Notes: generated by a model not told the origin, from the sequence alone. A DNA stretch of 6,638 nt from Candidatus Caenarcanales bacterium (GCA_947489925.1 CANLFK010000125.1:1-6638); one strand, 5' to 3'. Positions 1 through 6,575 are shown, numbered from the stretch's first letter. A program made the numbers and translations.

Positions 1-3
1 TAG

Positions 4-25
4 CCCACTTTCAGGGGGTTGGGGG
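4..25. repeat. G-tract intergenic repeat (CCC...GGGGG-TT-GGGGG)
   Basis: In a region that is otherwise A/T rich there is a CCC, a seven-base gap, and then two G5 runs (14-18 and 21-25) separated by TT. This base composition is unlike everything around it. From memory, similar G-run intergenic repeats occur many times in some bacterial genomes, but I cannot confirm the copy number here. A related tract in the opposite orientation sits at 6504-6515. The CCC/GGG parts could pair into a small hairpin. Confidence 0.4.
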
Positions 26-63
26 TGAAAAGACAAAATTCTTTAGCGAGAGACTTGCAATTG

Positions 64-91
64 TGATTGCTTCAAAGTTTCGCTTCAATCA
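64..91. repeat. Inverted repeat downstream of the flhA-family gene, possible weak terminator
   Basis: TGATTG (64-69) and CAATCA (86-91) form a perfect 6-bp stem around a 16-base loop. The heptamer GCTTCAA occurs twice (69-75 and 82-88), and a competing small hairpin, GCAAT/ATTGC, spans 57-70. The position, about 40-65 bases past the stop of the minus-strand gene at 129-2312, suits a terminator. However, no T run directly follows on the minus strand, so an intrinsic terminator is doubtful. Confidence 0.25.
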
Positions 92-128
92 GCATTTTCA
101 GATTTTCTTTTCATCGAACTCACATTAT

Positions 129-2312
129 TTAACTAGCCCTTTGAATTTGCTCGGGCTGACTTGTATTTTCCAGAGCTTGATTTATAAAATTATTACTTGC
201 TAAATCACTTAGAGAAATCGTATTTAATATTTCTGGTCTGAAGTCATTAGATAATTCAGCATAACCCATAACAGCGGTTTGATTGTCTGAGCCATGAATT
301 AAACGAGCTAATGGCAATCTAATTGATGGCGTGGCCGTTAGCACTACTGGTCTGCGATTAAACTGGGAATTAATATCCTTCGAAACATCTAAAATTTTAC
401 GGATTAAAGCAATTGACTGATCGGGTGGCAAAACTAAAATGGCTTTATCTTCAATTCGGTATAAAACTTGTTCTAATTTTTGCTCTAAAGCTGGCTCTAA
501 AGTTATAGTCAAAATCGTTTTATTTTCAAGTGCATTTGTCGCCGAAATTTGACGAGCTAATGACATTCTAAGTTTTTCGGATAATAAGTCTGGATCACGA
601 TCACGGGTTTTTTGAGCTAAATCTTCTAATCTTTCCAGAATATAATTTATATCTTTAACACTGACTTTTTCACTGATTAAATTAATTAAAATATGCCTTA
701 AATCACTAACGCTTAAAACTTGCGGAATTAAATTGTCTACCAAAGCTGGATCCATATTTCTCACCTGATCCAAAACCCGCCTTACATCAACTTTGGTAAA
801 TAATTCTTCAATATTGGCAATTACTGTTTCCATCAAATGATAAGTAATACCTTGAACTGCCGTCAAATAAGGCCAATTCCACTGTCTTTCTCGCACCAAA
901 CTTTCTAAATAATCTGGTGGTAACCAATAAGCTTCTTCTTTTAAGGTTGGCTCAATTCCATTTACTGCATTAGGCGGTGGCCCATCAAAAGTGCGATCCC
1001 AATGAGACTTTAAAATCATATAACGATTCGGATAAACCTCAGATGAACTAACTGTATTACCACGCACTACAATATTATACTGATAAGGCCCATTAGCTCG
1101 ATTATCTGCAATGCGAACTGGTGGCAATATATAACCATAAATCAAAGTCATATGTTGTCTTAACAAACCAATATCTTCAATTAATCGTCCACCCGAAGCG
1201 GGATCAGCTAGCTCAATTAAATTAGCTCCCACATGCAAAGATAAAGCATCAACTCCCAATAATCCATACATTTGATCTGGCGAAGTTGGTGGTTTAATTT
1301 GTTCTTGCTGGGCTTGTATGTCTGCCGCCGCCCCTTGTTGATCCGCAAAATCGCTGGCCGTTTGAGTAGCCCGAATAGCATTTAAACCTAAAAATACAAT
1401 TACAACCCCAATTGGTATAAAAAACCATAAAGAACCAATTGCTAAAAACCCCATTGAAGCAGTTAAAGAGCCAGCAATTACCAAAGCCATCGGATTTTGC
1501 ATGAATTGGCTAATTACATCAGAACTTAAGCTCTCACCCGTTGATGTAGAACGAGTAACAATTAAGCCAGTCGCAACTGAAGTTATTAAAGCTGGTACTT
1601 GTGCTCCTAAAGCGTCTCCAATCGATAAAATCAAATATTTACTAGCGGCATAACCTGGATCATAACCTTTTTGCAAAACACCAATTCCCATACCTCCAAT
1701 CATGTTTACAATGGTCATAATAATACCAGCAATAGCGTCTCCTTTTACGAATTTGCTTGCTCCGTCCATTGATCCATATAATGAGCTCTCTCTTTCTAAT
1801 TCTTTTCGACGAACTGATGCGACTTCTGGTGTAATTAAGCCTTGATTTAATTCTCCATCAACAGCCATTTGCTTACCAGGCATTGCATCTAAGGCAAAAC
1901 GAGCCGAAACTTCCGCAATTCTTTCAGCACCTTTGGTAATAACCATAAATTGTACAATGGTTAAAACGATGAATAATATTACCCCTACCGCTGGGTTTCC
2001 AGCCGCTACAATTTTGCCGAAAGTGTCAATAACAGCTCCAGCATGACCAGTTGATAAAATTAAACGAGTAGAAGCAATATTTAAAGCCAGCCTGAACAAA
2101 GTCGAAGCCAAAATAACTGTCGGTAAAATGGCTAAATCAATGGGCTTATTTAAAAATAATGAAGTGCCTAAAAGTACAATAGAAATAGAAATATTAATAG
2201 CAATAAAAAGATCCAGCATAAATGGAGGTAAAGGCACAATAATTATTGCCAAAACCCCAAATATACATAAAGCCAGAACTATATCATTAAGGCTACCTTT
2301 CATAGATTTCAT
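129..2312 (-). CDS. flhA: FlhA/SctV (FHIPEP) family export-gate protein
   Basis: This is the inner-membrane export gate of the flagellar or type III secretion apparatus. In the family, the cytoplasmic domain forms a nonameric ring that receives substrates and uses proton-motive force. The 727 residues match the family's usual 680-710 plus a little. Residues about 10-310 hold several hydrophobic segments (about 10-30, 34-53, 61-78, 107-126, 193-212, 235-252, 276-310). The FHIPEP signature lies at 127-152 (K-G-A-E-R at 127-131, then E-V-S-A-R-F and P-G-K-Q-M at 145-149), followed by S-M-D-G-A-S-K-F-V-K-G-D at 181-192. A linker rich in A/Q (about 316-345) leads to the cytoplasmic domain, with P-P-V-R-I-A-D-N at 397-404 and L-A-R-Q-I at 585-589. 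The C-terminal domain reads more like flagellar FlhA than virulence SctV to me, but the symbol is tentative. ATG 2312 was chosen; ATG 2303 is an alternative, and neither has a clear ribosome binding site. No fliP/Q/R or flhB gene is in the window. Confidence 0.9.
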   Translation of the reverse strand: MKSMKGSLNDIVLALCIFGVLAIIIVPLPPFMLDLFIAINISISIVLLGTSLFLNKPIDLAILPTVILASTLFRLALNIASTRLILSTGHAGAVIDTFGKIVAAGNPAVGVILFIVLTIVQFMVITKGAERIAEVSARFALDAMPGKQMAVDGELNQGLITPEVASVRRKELERESSLYGSMDGASKFVKGDAIAGIIMTIVNMIGGMGIGVLQKGYDPGYAASKYLILSIGDALGAQVPALITSVATGLIVTRSTSTGESLSSDVISQFMQNPMALVIAGSLTASMGFLAIGSLWFFIPIGVVIVFLGLNAIRATQTASDFADQQGAAADIQAQQEQIKPPTSPDQMYGLLGVDALSLHVGANLIELADPASGGRLIEDIGLLRQHMTLIYGYILPPVRIADNRANGPYQYNIVVRGNTVSSSEVYPNRYMILKSHWDRTFDGPPPNAVNGIEPTLKEEAYWLPPDYLESLVRERQWNWPYLTAVQGITYHLMETVIANIEELFTKVDVRRVLDQVRNMDPALVDNLIPQVLSVSDLRHILINLISEKVSVKDINYILERLEDLAQKTRDRDPDLLSEKLRMSLARQISATNALENKTILTITLEPALEQKLEQVLYRIEDKAILVLPPDQSIALIRKILDVSKDINSQFNRRPVVLTATPSIRLPLARLIHGSDNQTAVMGYAELSNDFRPEILNTISLSDLASNNFINQALENTSQPEQIQRAS

Positions 2313-2338
2313 TAAATTTATCTACGACTATATAACTC

Positions 2339-2344
2339 ATTATA
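2339..2344 (-). promoter_or_regulatory. Candidate -10 box for the flhA-family gene
   Basis: The minus strand reads TATAAT here, 26 bases before the ATG at 2312, which would put the transcription start near 2332 and give a leader of about 20 bases. I see no good -35 hexamer at 16-18 bases upstream, only a T-rich stretch. In A/T-rich DNA a TATAAT can arise by chance. If real, flhA can be transcribed separately from the upstream gene at 2399-2869. Confidence 0.3.
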
Positions 2345-2398
2345 TACTTTAAACAATCTAAAAAAACCAAATCTTTAGAATGTAAGAACAAATTAATA

Positions 2399-2869
2399 TT
2401 ATTTTCGAGATTTTGGTAATAATTCTTTTTGATAATTTGACTCTTGTTTTAATTGTCTTTCTCTCTGAAAACTTAATTCAGCTTTTAATTGCTTTAAAGA
2501 ATCATTGATTTCAACTAAATTTTCTCTGATTGAGCTTGTATCACGGTTTAAAACTTCGATTTTTTGATTAGAAGATTGTGATGATTTAATTTGATTAGCC
2601 AAAAGAGCCAAACTTGAAAGAAAAAGTAAAAATAATAAAATATTAGCTAAAATATTATTCTGCTCATGTTTTTTGATTACTGTTTTATTTTCAGCAAAAT
2701 TTTCGGGTCTAATTTCATTATTAACTCTTCGATCTTCCATTTTTAATACTTTATTTTCAGAAGATTTTGGCTTAGAATCATGATCTTGCACTAAAACTTG
2801 ATTGCTTGAACTACTAGTTTTTCTTCTAACGGTATATTCTTCCATAAGAGAGATGATTTCCTGAAACAT
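2399..2869 (-). CDS. Hypothetical single-pass membrane protein with C-terminal coiled coil
   Basis: I do not recognise the family. The 156-residue protein has a polar, charged, low-complexity N-terminal part (about 1-70, rich in S, K, E and N), one strongly hydrophobic helix (about 72-92), and a C-terminal part (about 95-152) rich in E, K, Q, L and S with heptad-like spacing, so probably a coiled coil. The basic residues before the helix (K66-K67-H68) predict the N-terminus inside and the coiled coil in the periplasm. It lies 86 bases upstream of the flhA-family gene on the same strand, which suggests but does not prove a functional link. The start is uncertain: ATG 2869 would be almost leaderless relative to a TATATT box read on the minus strand at 2876-2881, while ATG 2845 (148 residues, M-E-E-Y-T) leaves a leader of about 24 bases. 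Neither start has a Shine-Dalgarno sequence. Confidence 0.7.
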   Translation of the reverse strand: MFQEIISLMEEYTVRRKTSSSSNQVLVQDHDSKPKSSENKVLKMEDRRVNNEIRPENFAENKTVIKKHEQNNILANILLFLLFLSSLALLANQIKSSQSSNQKIEVLNRDTSSIRENLVEINDSLKQLKAELSFQRERQLKQESNYQKELLPKSRK

Positions 2870-2948
2870 TTAAAAAATATATGCCCTCATAAATAATACA
2901 AATAAAAAGTTGAGATAATTTACAACATATTGCGTATTTTGTCGCAGA

Positions 2949-2962
2949 AAGTTAAATAACTT
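2949..2962. promoter_or_regulatory. Perfect short palindrome in the divergent intergenic region (possible operator)
   Basis: AAGTTA-AA-TAACTT has 6-bp arms with a 2-base centre. It lies between the divergent genes at 2399-2869 and 3072-4304 and overlaps the first bases of the candidate -35 box at 2961. A dimeric regulator could bind there, but 12 matched A/T-rich bases in such DNA may also be chance. Confidence 0.25.
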
Positions 2963-2990
2963 GCTAATAATTAAAAAACATGGGTAAGAT
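2961..2990 (+). promoter_or_regulatory. Candidate sigma-70-type promoter of the M23 peptidase gene
   Basis: TTGCTA (2961-2966), an 18-base spacer and TAAGAT (2985-2990) resemble -35 and -10 boxes, giving a start near 2997 and a leader of about 75 bases. A second, weaker pair is TTGCCA (3005-3010) with TAACTT (3028-3033) at a 17-base spacing. Either would serve the 3072-4304 and 4307-5062 genes as one unit. Confidence 0.4.
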
Positions 2991-3071
2991 AACACAGAGC
3001 TAGGTTGCCAAGAAAAATTTAACCTTTTAACTTTTTTTCTTTGCAGGCATTCTTGATAATTCGCCTTATTT

Positions 3072-4304
3072 ATGAAGTATATGAAGACAGAAAGTAAATC
3101 TAAAAAGCAAAAATGGTCACAAATATTTCTGTATATTGCTCTAGTTTATACTTTAATTTCTCCGCTAAATAATTCGTTTGCCAAAGCTAAAAATCAAGAT
3201 TCAAATCAAGACTTAGCTAGTAATGATGCACATATTGCCCTAAATTCTTATCAAAGTCGTTTATCAGCTGTCAAGGAAAATGCTACTAGCATTCGTCGCA
3301 AAGTCTCAAAAGCAAGGCAAAAAGAACAATTAGCTTTAGCTCAATTACAAAAAACCCAAAGAGAGCTATATCGCATTCAGACAAATTATTTAGAAACACA
3401 GAATAAAATGTCAAAGCTGAATACAGACATTCAAAGTGTACAAGCTCAAATTGCACAGATTGACCATAAAGTCCTTAAACAATCTTCTGCTCTCAGGCAA
3501 AATTTACGCAGTGTTTATATGCACAAAGCTGATATTTTAGCTTCTCTTACCGAAAGCTTATTTCAATCGAAAAGTATAGTTGATTTTTTCAATATTGCTT
3601 ATTTCCAAAAACGCTTTATCGGTCGTCAATTATCAGATATAAGTAGTGTCAGGCAAGAACAAAATCATTTAAGAAATTTGCAAAGTTCATGGAAAGGCAA
3701 ACAAGATAATTTACAATTAGCCATTCAAGAATCTGAAAGACTAAAACAAGCTGTCAGCCAAAAGAAAAATGAACAATTTGACTTAGTAGATCGTCTTCGT
3801 AAAGAAAGATTGGCATATGAATCGGCCGAAAGACAATTAGAAAGAGAATCAAATGAATTAACTCGAACAATTTTAAAATTATCTAATGGCTCTGGAGTTG
3901 GCTTAGAAGATTTAGTTAAGAATTATTTTAGTTTTCCAGTTAAAGCTCCTATTACTTCCGCTTTTGGTTATAGAATGCACCCCATTTTCAGGGTTAGATC
4001 TTTTCATAGTGGTGTTGATTTAGGAGCTAGATATGGCACTCCAATTAAAGCTGCTAATGGTGGAATTGTTATTTATTCTGGTTGGTATAGTGGTTATGGA
4101 AAGACAGCCATTGTTTCTCATAGTGATGGTAAATCGACTTTATATGCTCATATGGAAAGAATTGCAGTTAAAAATGGTGAAAAAGTCTGTCAAGGACAAG
4201 CTTTAGGTTATGTTGGTTCAACAGGTTATTCAACTGGTCCACATTTACATTTTGAATATAGATTAAGTGGCCAACCTCAAAATCCATTAACGGTACTACG
4301 CTAA
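3072..4304 (+). CDS. EnvC-like murein peptidase: signal peptide, coiled coil, M23 (LytM) domain
   Basis: This is an exported peptidoglycan endopeptidase or hydrolase activator acting in the periplasm, probably in cell separation or wall remodelling. A basic N-terminus (K9-K14) is followed by a hydrophobic core (about 17-31), with a likely signal-peptidase site after S-F-A (A37). Residues about 55-270 are largely coiled coil, in two blocks separated by a segment at about 138-190 that resembles the PcsB/EnvC coiled-coil domain. The M23 domain is about 286-410. All family catalytic positions are present: H312 and D316 (H-S-G-V-D), H360 (Y-A-H-M), and H391 and H393 (H-L-H). E. coli EnvC has a degenerate site and only activates amidases, whereas this protein should itself bind zinc and cut. 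ATG 3072 is used; ATG 3081 is an alternative, and no strong ribosome binding site favours either. The stop is 2 bases before the next gene. Confidence 0.93.
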   Translation: MKYMKTESKSKKQKWSQIFLYIALVYTLISPLNNSFAKAKNQDSNQDLASNDAHIALNSYQSRLSAVKENATSIRRKVSKARQKEQLALAQLQKTQRELYRIQTNYLETQNKMSKLNTDIQSVQAQIAQIDHKVLKQSSALRQNLRSVYMHKADILASLTESLFQSKSIVDFFNIAYFQKRFIGRQLSDISSVRQEQNHLRNLQSSWKGKQDNLQLAIQESERLKQAVSQKKNEQFDLVDRLRKERLAYESAERQLERESNELTRTILKLSNGSGVGLEDLVKNYFSFPVKAPITSAFGYRMHPIFRVRSFHSGVDLGARYGTPIKAANGGIVIYSGWYSGYGKTAIVSHSDGKSTLYAHMERIAVKNGEKVCQGQALGYVGSTGYSTGPHLHFEYRLSGQPQNPLTVLR

Positions 4305-4306
4305 AA

Positions 4307-5062
4307 GTGGATTTTATATACGGCAAATATTGCATTCAAGAATTCATTGACCATTTTCCAAATTTGGCAACTGATTTATATATTGCTTCAGATGAAAATT
4401 TTAGAAAATTAAAAAACTTGCCGAGTAAAATAAGAACTCATCTGATGAATTCAAACTCGGAATTATCAAGATTATTTGAATTAAAAGAATTTGAAAGTCA
4501 TGGCGGTTTAATTTTAAAAATCAAGCAAAGCTTATCTGATATTTTAATTTGCCCATTAGAAAGCTTAATTGAAAAAAGTTTAGAACAAAATAAAGCTTTG
4601 CTTTGGCTACCGCAAATACAAGATGTTAATAATTTAGGAGCTATTATTCGTTCGGTTGTGGCTTTTGAAGAATTTGCAGGTTTAATTATACCAGCTCAAA
4701 ATTCAGTTAGATTAACCCCAAGTGCCGCCAAAGCTAGTGCTGGAAACATTTTTGCCACTAAATTTGCTTATCAATTAAGTAATATTAAAAATACGGCTCA
4801 AATGCTTAAGACAAGTGGTTTTAATTTAATTGCTTTGGAAAAAAGATTAAATCATAAATTTTTATTTGAAGCTGATTTTACAAAGTTAAAGCCTTTTGTT
4901 TTGGTTTTGGGTGGCGAAGAAAAAGGCTTGTCCCCAGCTTTAATTCCTTTTTTAGATGAAGTCTTTCAAATTCCCCATTCTAGTCGGGTCGAATCTTTAA
5001 ATTTGTCGGTTGCCACTTCAATTACTTTATACGAAATCAAAAGACAATTATTAAAAAAATGA
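4307..5062 (+). CDS. SpoU/TrmH-family RNA 2'-O-methyltransferase
   Basis: This is an SAM-dependent enzyme that methylates a ribose 2'-OH in rRNA or tRNA. It has SPOUT (deep trefoil knot) architecture and probably acts as a dimer. Residues about 3-72 look like the L30e-like substrate-binding domain found in RlmB-type members (Y-G-K-Y near the start, and S-H-G-G-L in place of the usual H-Q-G). The catalytic domain (about 95-251) holds motif 1, D-V-N-N-L-G-A-I-I-R-S (106-116, with N109 and catalytic R115), motif 2, L-G-G-E-E-K-G-L-S-P (201-210), and motif 3, I-P-H-S-S-R-V-E-S-L-N-L-S-V-A (222-236, with S230 and N232). At 251 residues it is RlmB-sized, but the RNA target cannot be read from the sequence. 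The GTG start lies 2 bases after the M23 gene's stop with no Shine-Dalgarno sequence, so translation probably depends on coupling to the upstream gene. Confidence 0.93.
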   Translation: MDFIYGKYCIQEFIDHFPNLATDLYIASDENFRKLKNLPSKIRTHLMNSNSELSRLFELKEFESHGGLILKIKQSLSDILICPLESLIEKSLEQNKALLWLPQIQDVNNLGAIIRSVVAFEEFAGLIIPAQNSVRLTPSAAKASAGNIFATKFAYQLSNIKNTAQMLKTSGFNLIALEKRLNHKFLFEADFTKLKPFVLVLGGEEKGLSPALIPFLDEVFQIPHSSRVESLNLSVATSITLYEIKRQLLKK

Positions 5063-5071
5063 GGAGCTTGC

Positions 5072-5101
5072 TTGTTAATCTGACTCAAAAAAGCTTATAT
5101 T
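5072..5101 (+). promoter_or_regulatory. Candidate promoter of the alkyltransferase-like gene
   Basis: TTGTTA (5072-5077), an 18-base spacer and TATATT (5096-5101) fit sigma-70-type boxes. The predicted start near 5108 gives a leader of about 26 bases that contains the purine-rich AAAGG (5115-5119), 14 bases before the TTG start codon. This would let the gene be expressed separately from the peptidase-methyltransferase pair. Confidence 0.4.
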
Positions 5102-5133
5102 TAAATTAATTACCAAAGGTTAGGGTTTTTATT

Positions 5134-5508
5134 TTGGAAAGCTCCTTGAAATTAACTATTTTTAAAATTGTCTCTCAAATTCCAGCTGCCAAAGTAATGT
5201 ATTTTGGTCAAATTGCTGATTTAGCTTCAACTGCTGCCCGTATGGTGGGTTTTATACTTACTGGTTTAACTGAAGCAGAAATGAAAGCAATACCATGGTA
5301 TCGAGTAATTGCCAAAAGTGGTCATATAAGCAGTTTAAAATTAGGAACTAAAGGCTTATTGCAAAAAGAATTATTGATAAAAGAAAATTATGAAATTGAA
5401 AATGATAAAGTAAATATGGATAAACATTTATGGCTTTTTGCTGGCATTCACAGGCTAGAAAACAAAATTGAAACATATGAAGAATTCATTGAAAAACTAA
5501 AAAGATAA
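5134..5508 (+). CDS. Alkyltransferase-like (ATL) DNA-repair protein
   Basis: ATLs are relatives of O6-alkylguanine-DNA alkyltransferase that bind O6-alkylguanine, flip it out and bend the DNA. They hand the lesion to nucleotide excision repair because they lack the reactive cysteine. Here the P-C-H-R-V active-site motif of the true enzyme reads P-W-Y-R-V-I (54-59), with W55 in place of the cysteine, as in known ATLs. The V-M-Y-F-G-Q-I-A stretch (21-28) gives the conserved Tyr23, and A-A-R-M-V-G (34-39) gives the Arg36 finger that replaces the flipped base. At 124 residues it is about ATL length, with a charged C-terminal tail (about 100-124) beyond the conserved core. The TTG start is taken because no ATG or GTG codon lies upstream near the conserved N-terminus; AAAGG at 5115-5119 is a distant possible ribosome binding site. 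The gene converges with lptB. Confidence 0.88.
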   Translation: MESSLKLTIFKIVSQIPAAKVMYFGQIADLASTAARMVGFILTGLTEAEMKAIPWYRVIAKSGHISSLKLGTKGLLQKELLIKENYEIENDKVNMDKHLWLFAGIHRLENKIETYEEFIEKLKR

Positions 5509-5527
5509 TTAATTTTTTACTTAATTC

Positions 5528-6259
5528 TTAATCTCCAGCCCTAAAGTCTTCACCCAAATAATATTTACGAGCTAATTCATTATTAGCAATTTCTTGAGCT
5601 GAACCGCTAACTAAAACTTGTCCACTCTGAATAATATAAGCTCTGTCAGTAATAGATAAAGTCGCTTTTGGATTATGGTCAGTTAATAAAATACCAATAT
5701 TGCGACGGGTAATTAAATCTCTGATTATAACTCTTAATTCCCCTATTGCAATTGGATCAACGCCCGTAAAAGGTTCATCTAATAATAAATACAAAGGATC
5801 TTCAGCTAAGCAGCGAGCGATTTCTAAGCGTCTTCTTTCTCCACCAGACAAGCTAATTGCCATACTTTTTCGTAAATTCCAAATGCCAAATTCCTCTAAT
5901 AAAGCTTTTACTTTTTTATCTTGCTCAGCACTTGGCATGGCTTTAATTTCAAGTATTAAACGCAAATTATCTTCAACTGAAAGCTTTCTAAAGACTGATG
6001 GTTCTTGCACTAAATAACTAATGCCAAGTTTTGCTCTTTCGTCAATCGGTTTTGAGTTTAAGATTTCACCGTTTAAAGTAATAATTCCAGCATTTGGTTT
6101 GACCAAACCGACAACCATATCAAAAGAAGTAGTTTTACCCGCCCCATTTTGTCCCAAAAGACCAACTATTTCGCCTCGAGCAACCTGAAAACTAACTCCT
6201 TGAACAACAGTTCTTTCACCGTATTTTTTTTGTAAGTCTTTGGCAATTAGCATAAACAC
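5528..6259 (-). CDS. lptB: LPS export ABC transporter ATP-binding protein LptB
   Basis: This cytoplasmic ATPase powers the LptB2FG complex, which lifts lipopolysaccharide from the inner membrane onto the LptC/LptA bridge. At 243 residues it matches LptB (about 240). Visible motifs are Walker A G-Q-N-G-A-G-K-T (36-43), Q-loop Q85, signature L-S-G-G-E (137-141), Walker B L-Y-L-L-L-D-E-P (156-163, D161 and E162) and switch H195 in T-D-H-N. LptB-specific marks are F90 in S-V-F-R-K-L-S (the groove that couples to LptF/LptG), D-H-N-x-x-x-T-L (195-201), and the C-terminal Y-L-G-E-D-F-R (234-240). Walker A has Gln37 where most LptB have Pro. The GTG at 6259 gives M-F-M-L; ATG 6253 is equally possible, and neither has a clear Shine-Dalgarno sequence. 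No lptA, lptC, lptF or lptG gene is in the window. Confidence 0.94.
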   Translation of the reverse strand: MFMLIAKDLQKKYGERTVVQGVSFQVARGEIVGLLGQNGAGKTTSFDMVVGLVKPNAGIITLNGEILNSKPIDERAKLGISYLVQEPSVFRKLSVEDNLRLILEIKAMPSAEQDKKVKALLEEFGIWNLRKSMAISLSGGERRRLEIARCLAEDPLYLLLDEPFTGVDPIAIGELRVIIRDLITRRNIGILLTDHNPKATLSITDRAYIIQSGQVLVSGSAQEIANNELARKYYLGEDFRAGD

Positions 6260-6279
6260 TTGAGCTGGATTTGTCTTGA

Positions 6280-6288
6280 ATTATAACA
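6280..6288 (-). promoter_or_regulatory. lptB: Extended -10 promoter of lptB
   Basis: The minus strand reads TG-T-TATAAT, a perfect consensus -10 preceded by the extended-10 TG dinucleotide. Transcription would start near 6273, leaving a leader of about 14 bases to the GTG (6259) or 20 to the ATG (6253). No good -35 box is seen, which is acceptable for an extended -10 promoter. Confidence 0.55.
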
Positions 6289-6353
6289 GATTGGCAATTT
6301 TTCTTTTTTGTGTTTTGTTTAAGAAGCTGTCTGAAAAAGATAGACCTTATTTT

Positions 6354-6503
6354 TCAACCAACTACAATTTCTACTTCATCTTGTCCTTCTAGTCCATTAT
6401 TATCAATTGCTTTGCCGATGATTTTGTATTTGCCAGCTTTCAATTCTTGTTCAAGAGAACCCGTTTTATTGCGGTAATCTGAGTAAATGTTTTCGGTTTC
6501 AAA
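6354..6503 (-). pseudogene. C-terminal remnant of an Ig-like/PKD-type domain protein, truncated by an insertion sequence
   Basis: About 49 codons, ending in TGA at 6354-6356, encode a stretch with the rhythm of a bacterial Ig-like beta-sandwich repeat: A-G-K-Y-K-I-I-G-K-A-I-D-N-N-G-L-E-G, then E-V-E-I-V-V-G at the end. This matches the common 'G-x-Y-x-x-x-x-x-A-x-D-x-x-G' pattern seen in secreted or surface proteins. The frame stays open rightward to an ATG at 6557, but that part (S-H-S-C-K-I-L-G-G-R-G) is read through a C-tract and IS-end DNA and looks fortuitous. I infer that the 5' part of the gene lay to the right and was cut off by the insertion. The fold call rests on pattern only. Confidence 0.45.
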
Positions 6504-6519
6504 CCCCCGCCCCCCAAGG
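6504..6519. repeat. C-tract (C5-G-C6) at the junction of the gene remnant and IS
   Basis: C5 (6504-6508), G, and C6 (6510-6515), followed by AAGG, form the only strongly GC-rich tract in this end of the window. It is roughly the inverse orientation of the G-tract repeat at 4-25. It marks the point where the protein-like reading of 6354-6503 stops. Confidence 0.4.
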
Positions 6520-6570
6520 ATTTTGCATGAGTGGGAAAAAGATGATAAAAAGAGCATAGAAAAACAGACT

Positions 6571-6575
6571 AAGGA
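6571..6575 (+). promoter_or_regulatory. Shine-Dalgarno sequence of the transposase
   Basis: AAGGA lies 6 bases before the ATG at 6582, ideal spacing. It is the clearest ribosome binding site in the window and supports this start, in contrast with the chromosomal genes here. Confidence 0.55.

Noticed and set aside
13..26. G-quadruplex at the left edge
   Set aside because: Only two G5 runs are present; four runs of at least three are needed for an intramolecular quadruplex.
129..2312. Virulence-type SctV rather than flagellar FlhA
   Set aside because: It is not fully excluded. The cytoplasmic-domain wording seems closer to FlhA and no injectisome genes are in the window, so the flagellar name was preferred with stated doubt.
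2128..2352. A 74-codon plus-strand open frame
   Set aside because: It lies mostly antisense to the start of the flhA-family gene, whose membrane-segment sequence is clearly the real reading. The product is low in any recognisable motif.
2870..3071. Riboswitch or small RNA in the divergent intergenic region
   Set aside because: The region is A/T rich with only the short palindrome and promoter-like hexamers. No structured, conserved-looking domain is visible.
5509..5527. Bidirectional terminator between the ATL gene and lptB
   Set aside because: There is a T run at 5513-5518, but I could find no convincing GC-containing stem in either direction, only A/T self-complementarity.
5700..6017. A 105-codon plus-strand open frame
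   Set aside because: It is wholly antisense to lptB across the Walker B and signature region, and its product is Ser/Lys rich with no family resemblance.
6329..6356. Hairpin GAAAAA...TTTTTC downstream of the Ig-like remnant as a terminator
   Set aside because: The stem is almost all A-T with a bulge, and no T tract follows it on the minus strand, so it is unlikely to be stable.
6504..6557. The ATG at 6557 as the true start of the 67-codon minus-strand frame
   Set aside because: The first 18 codons pass through the C-tract and probable IS-end DNA and do not resemble the Ig-like part. There is no ribosome binding site.
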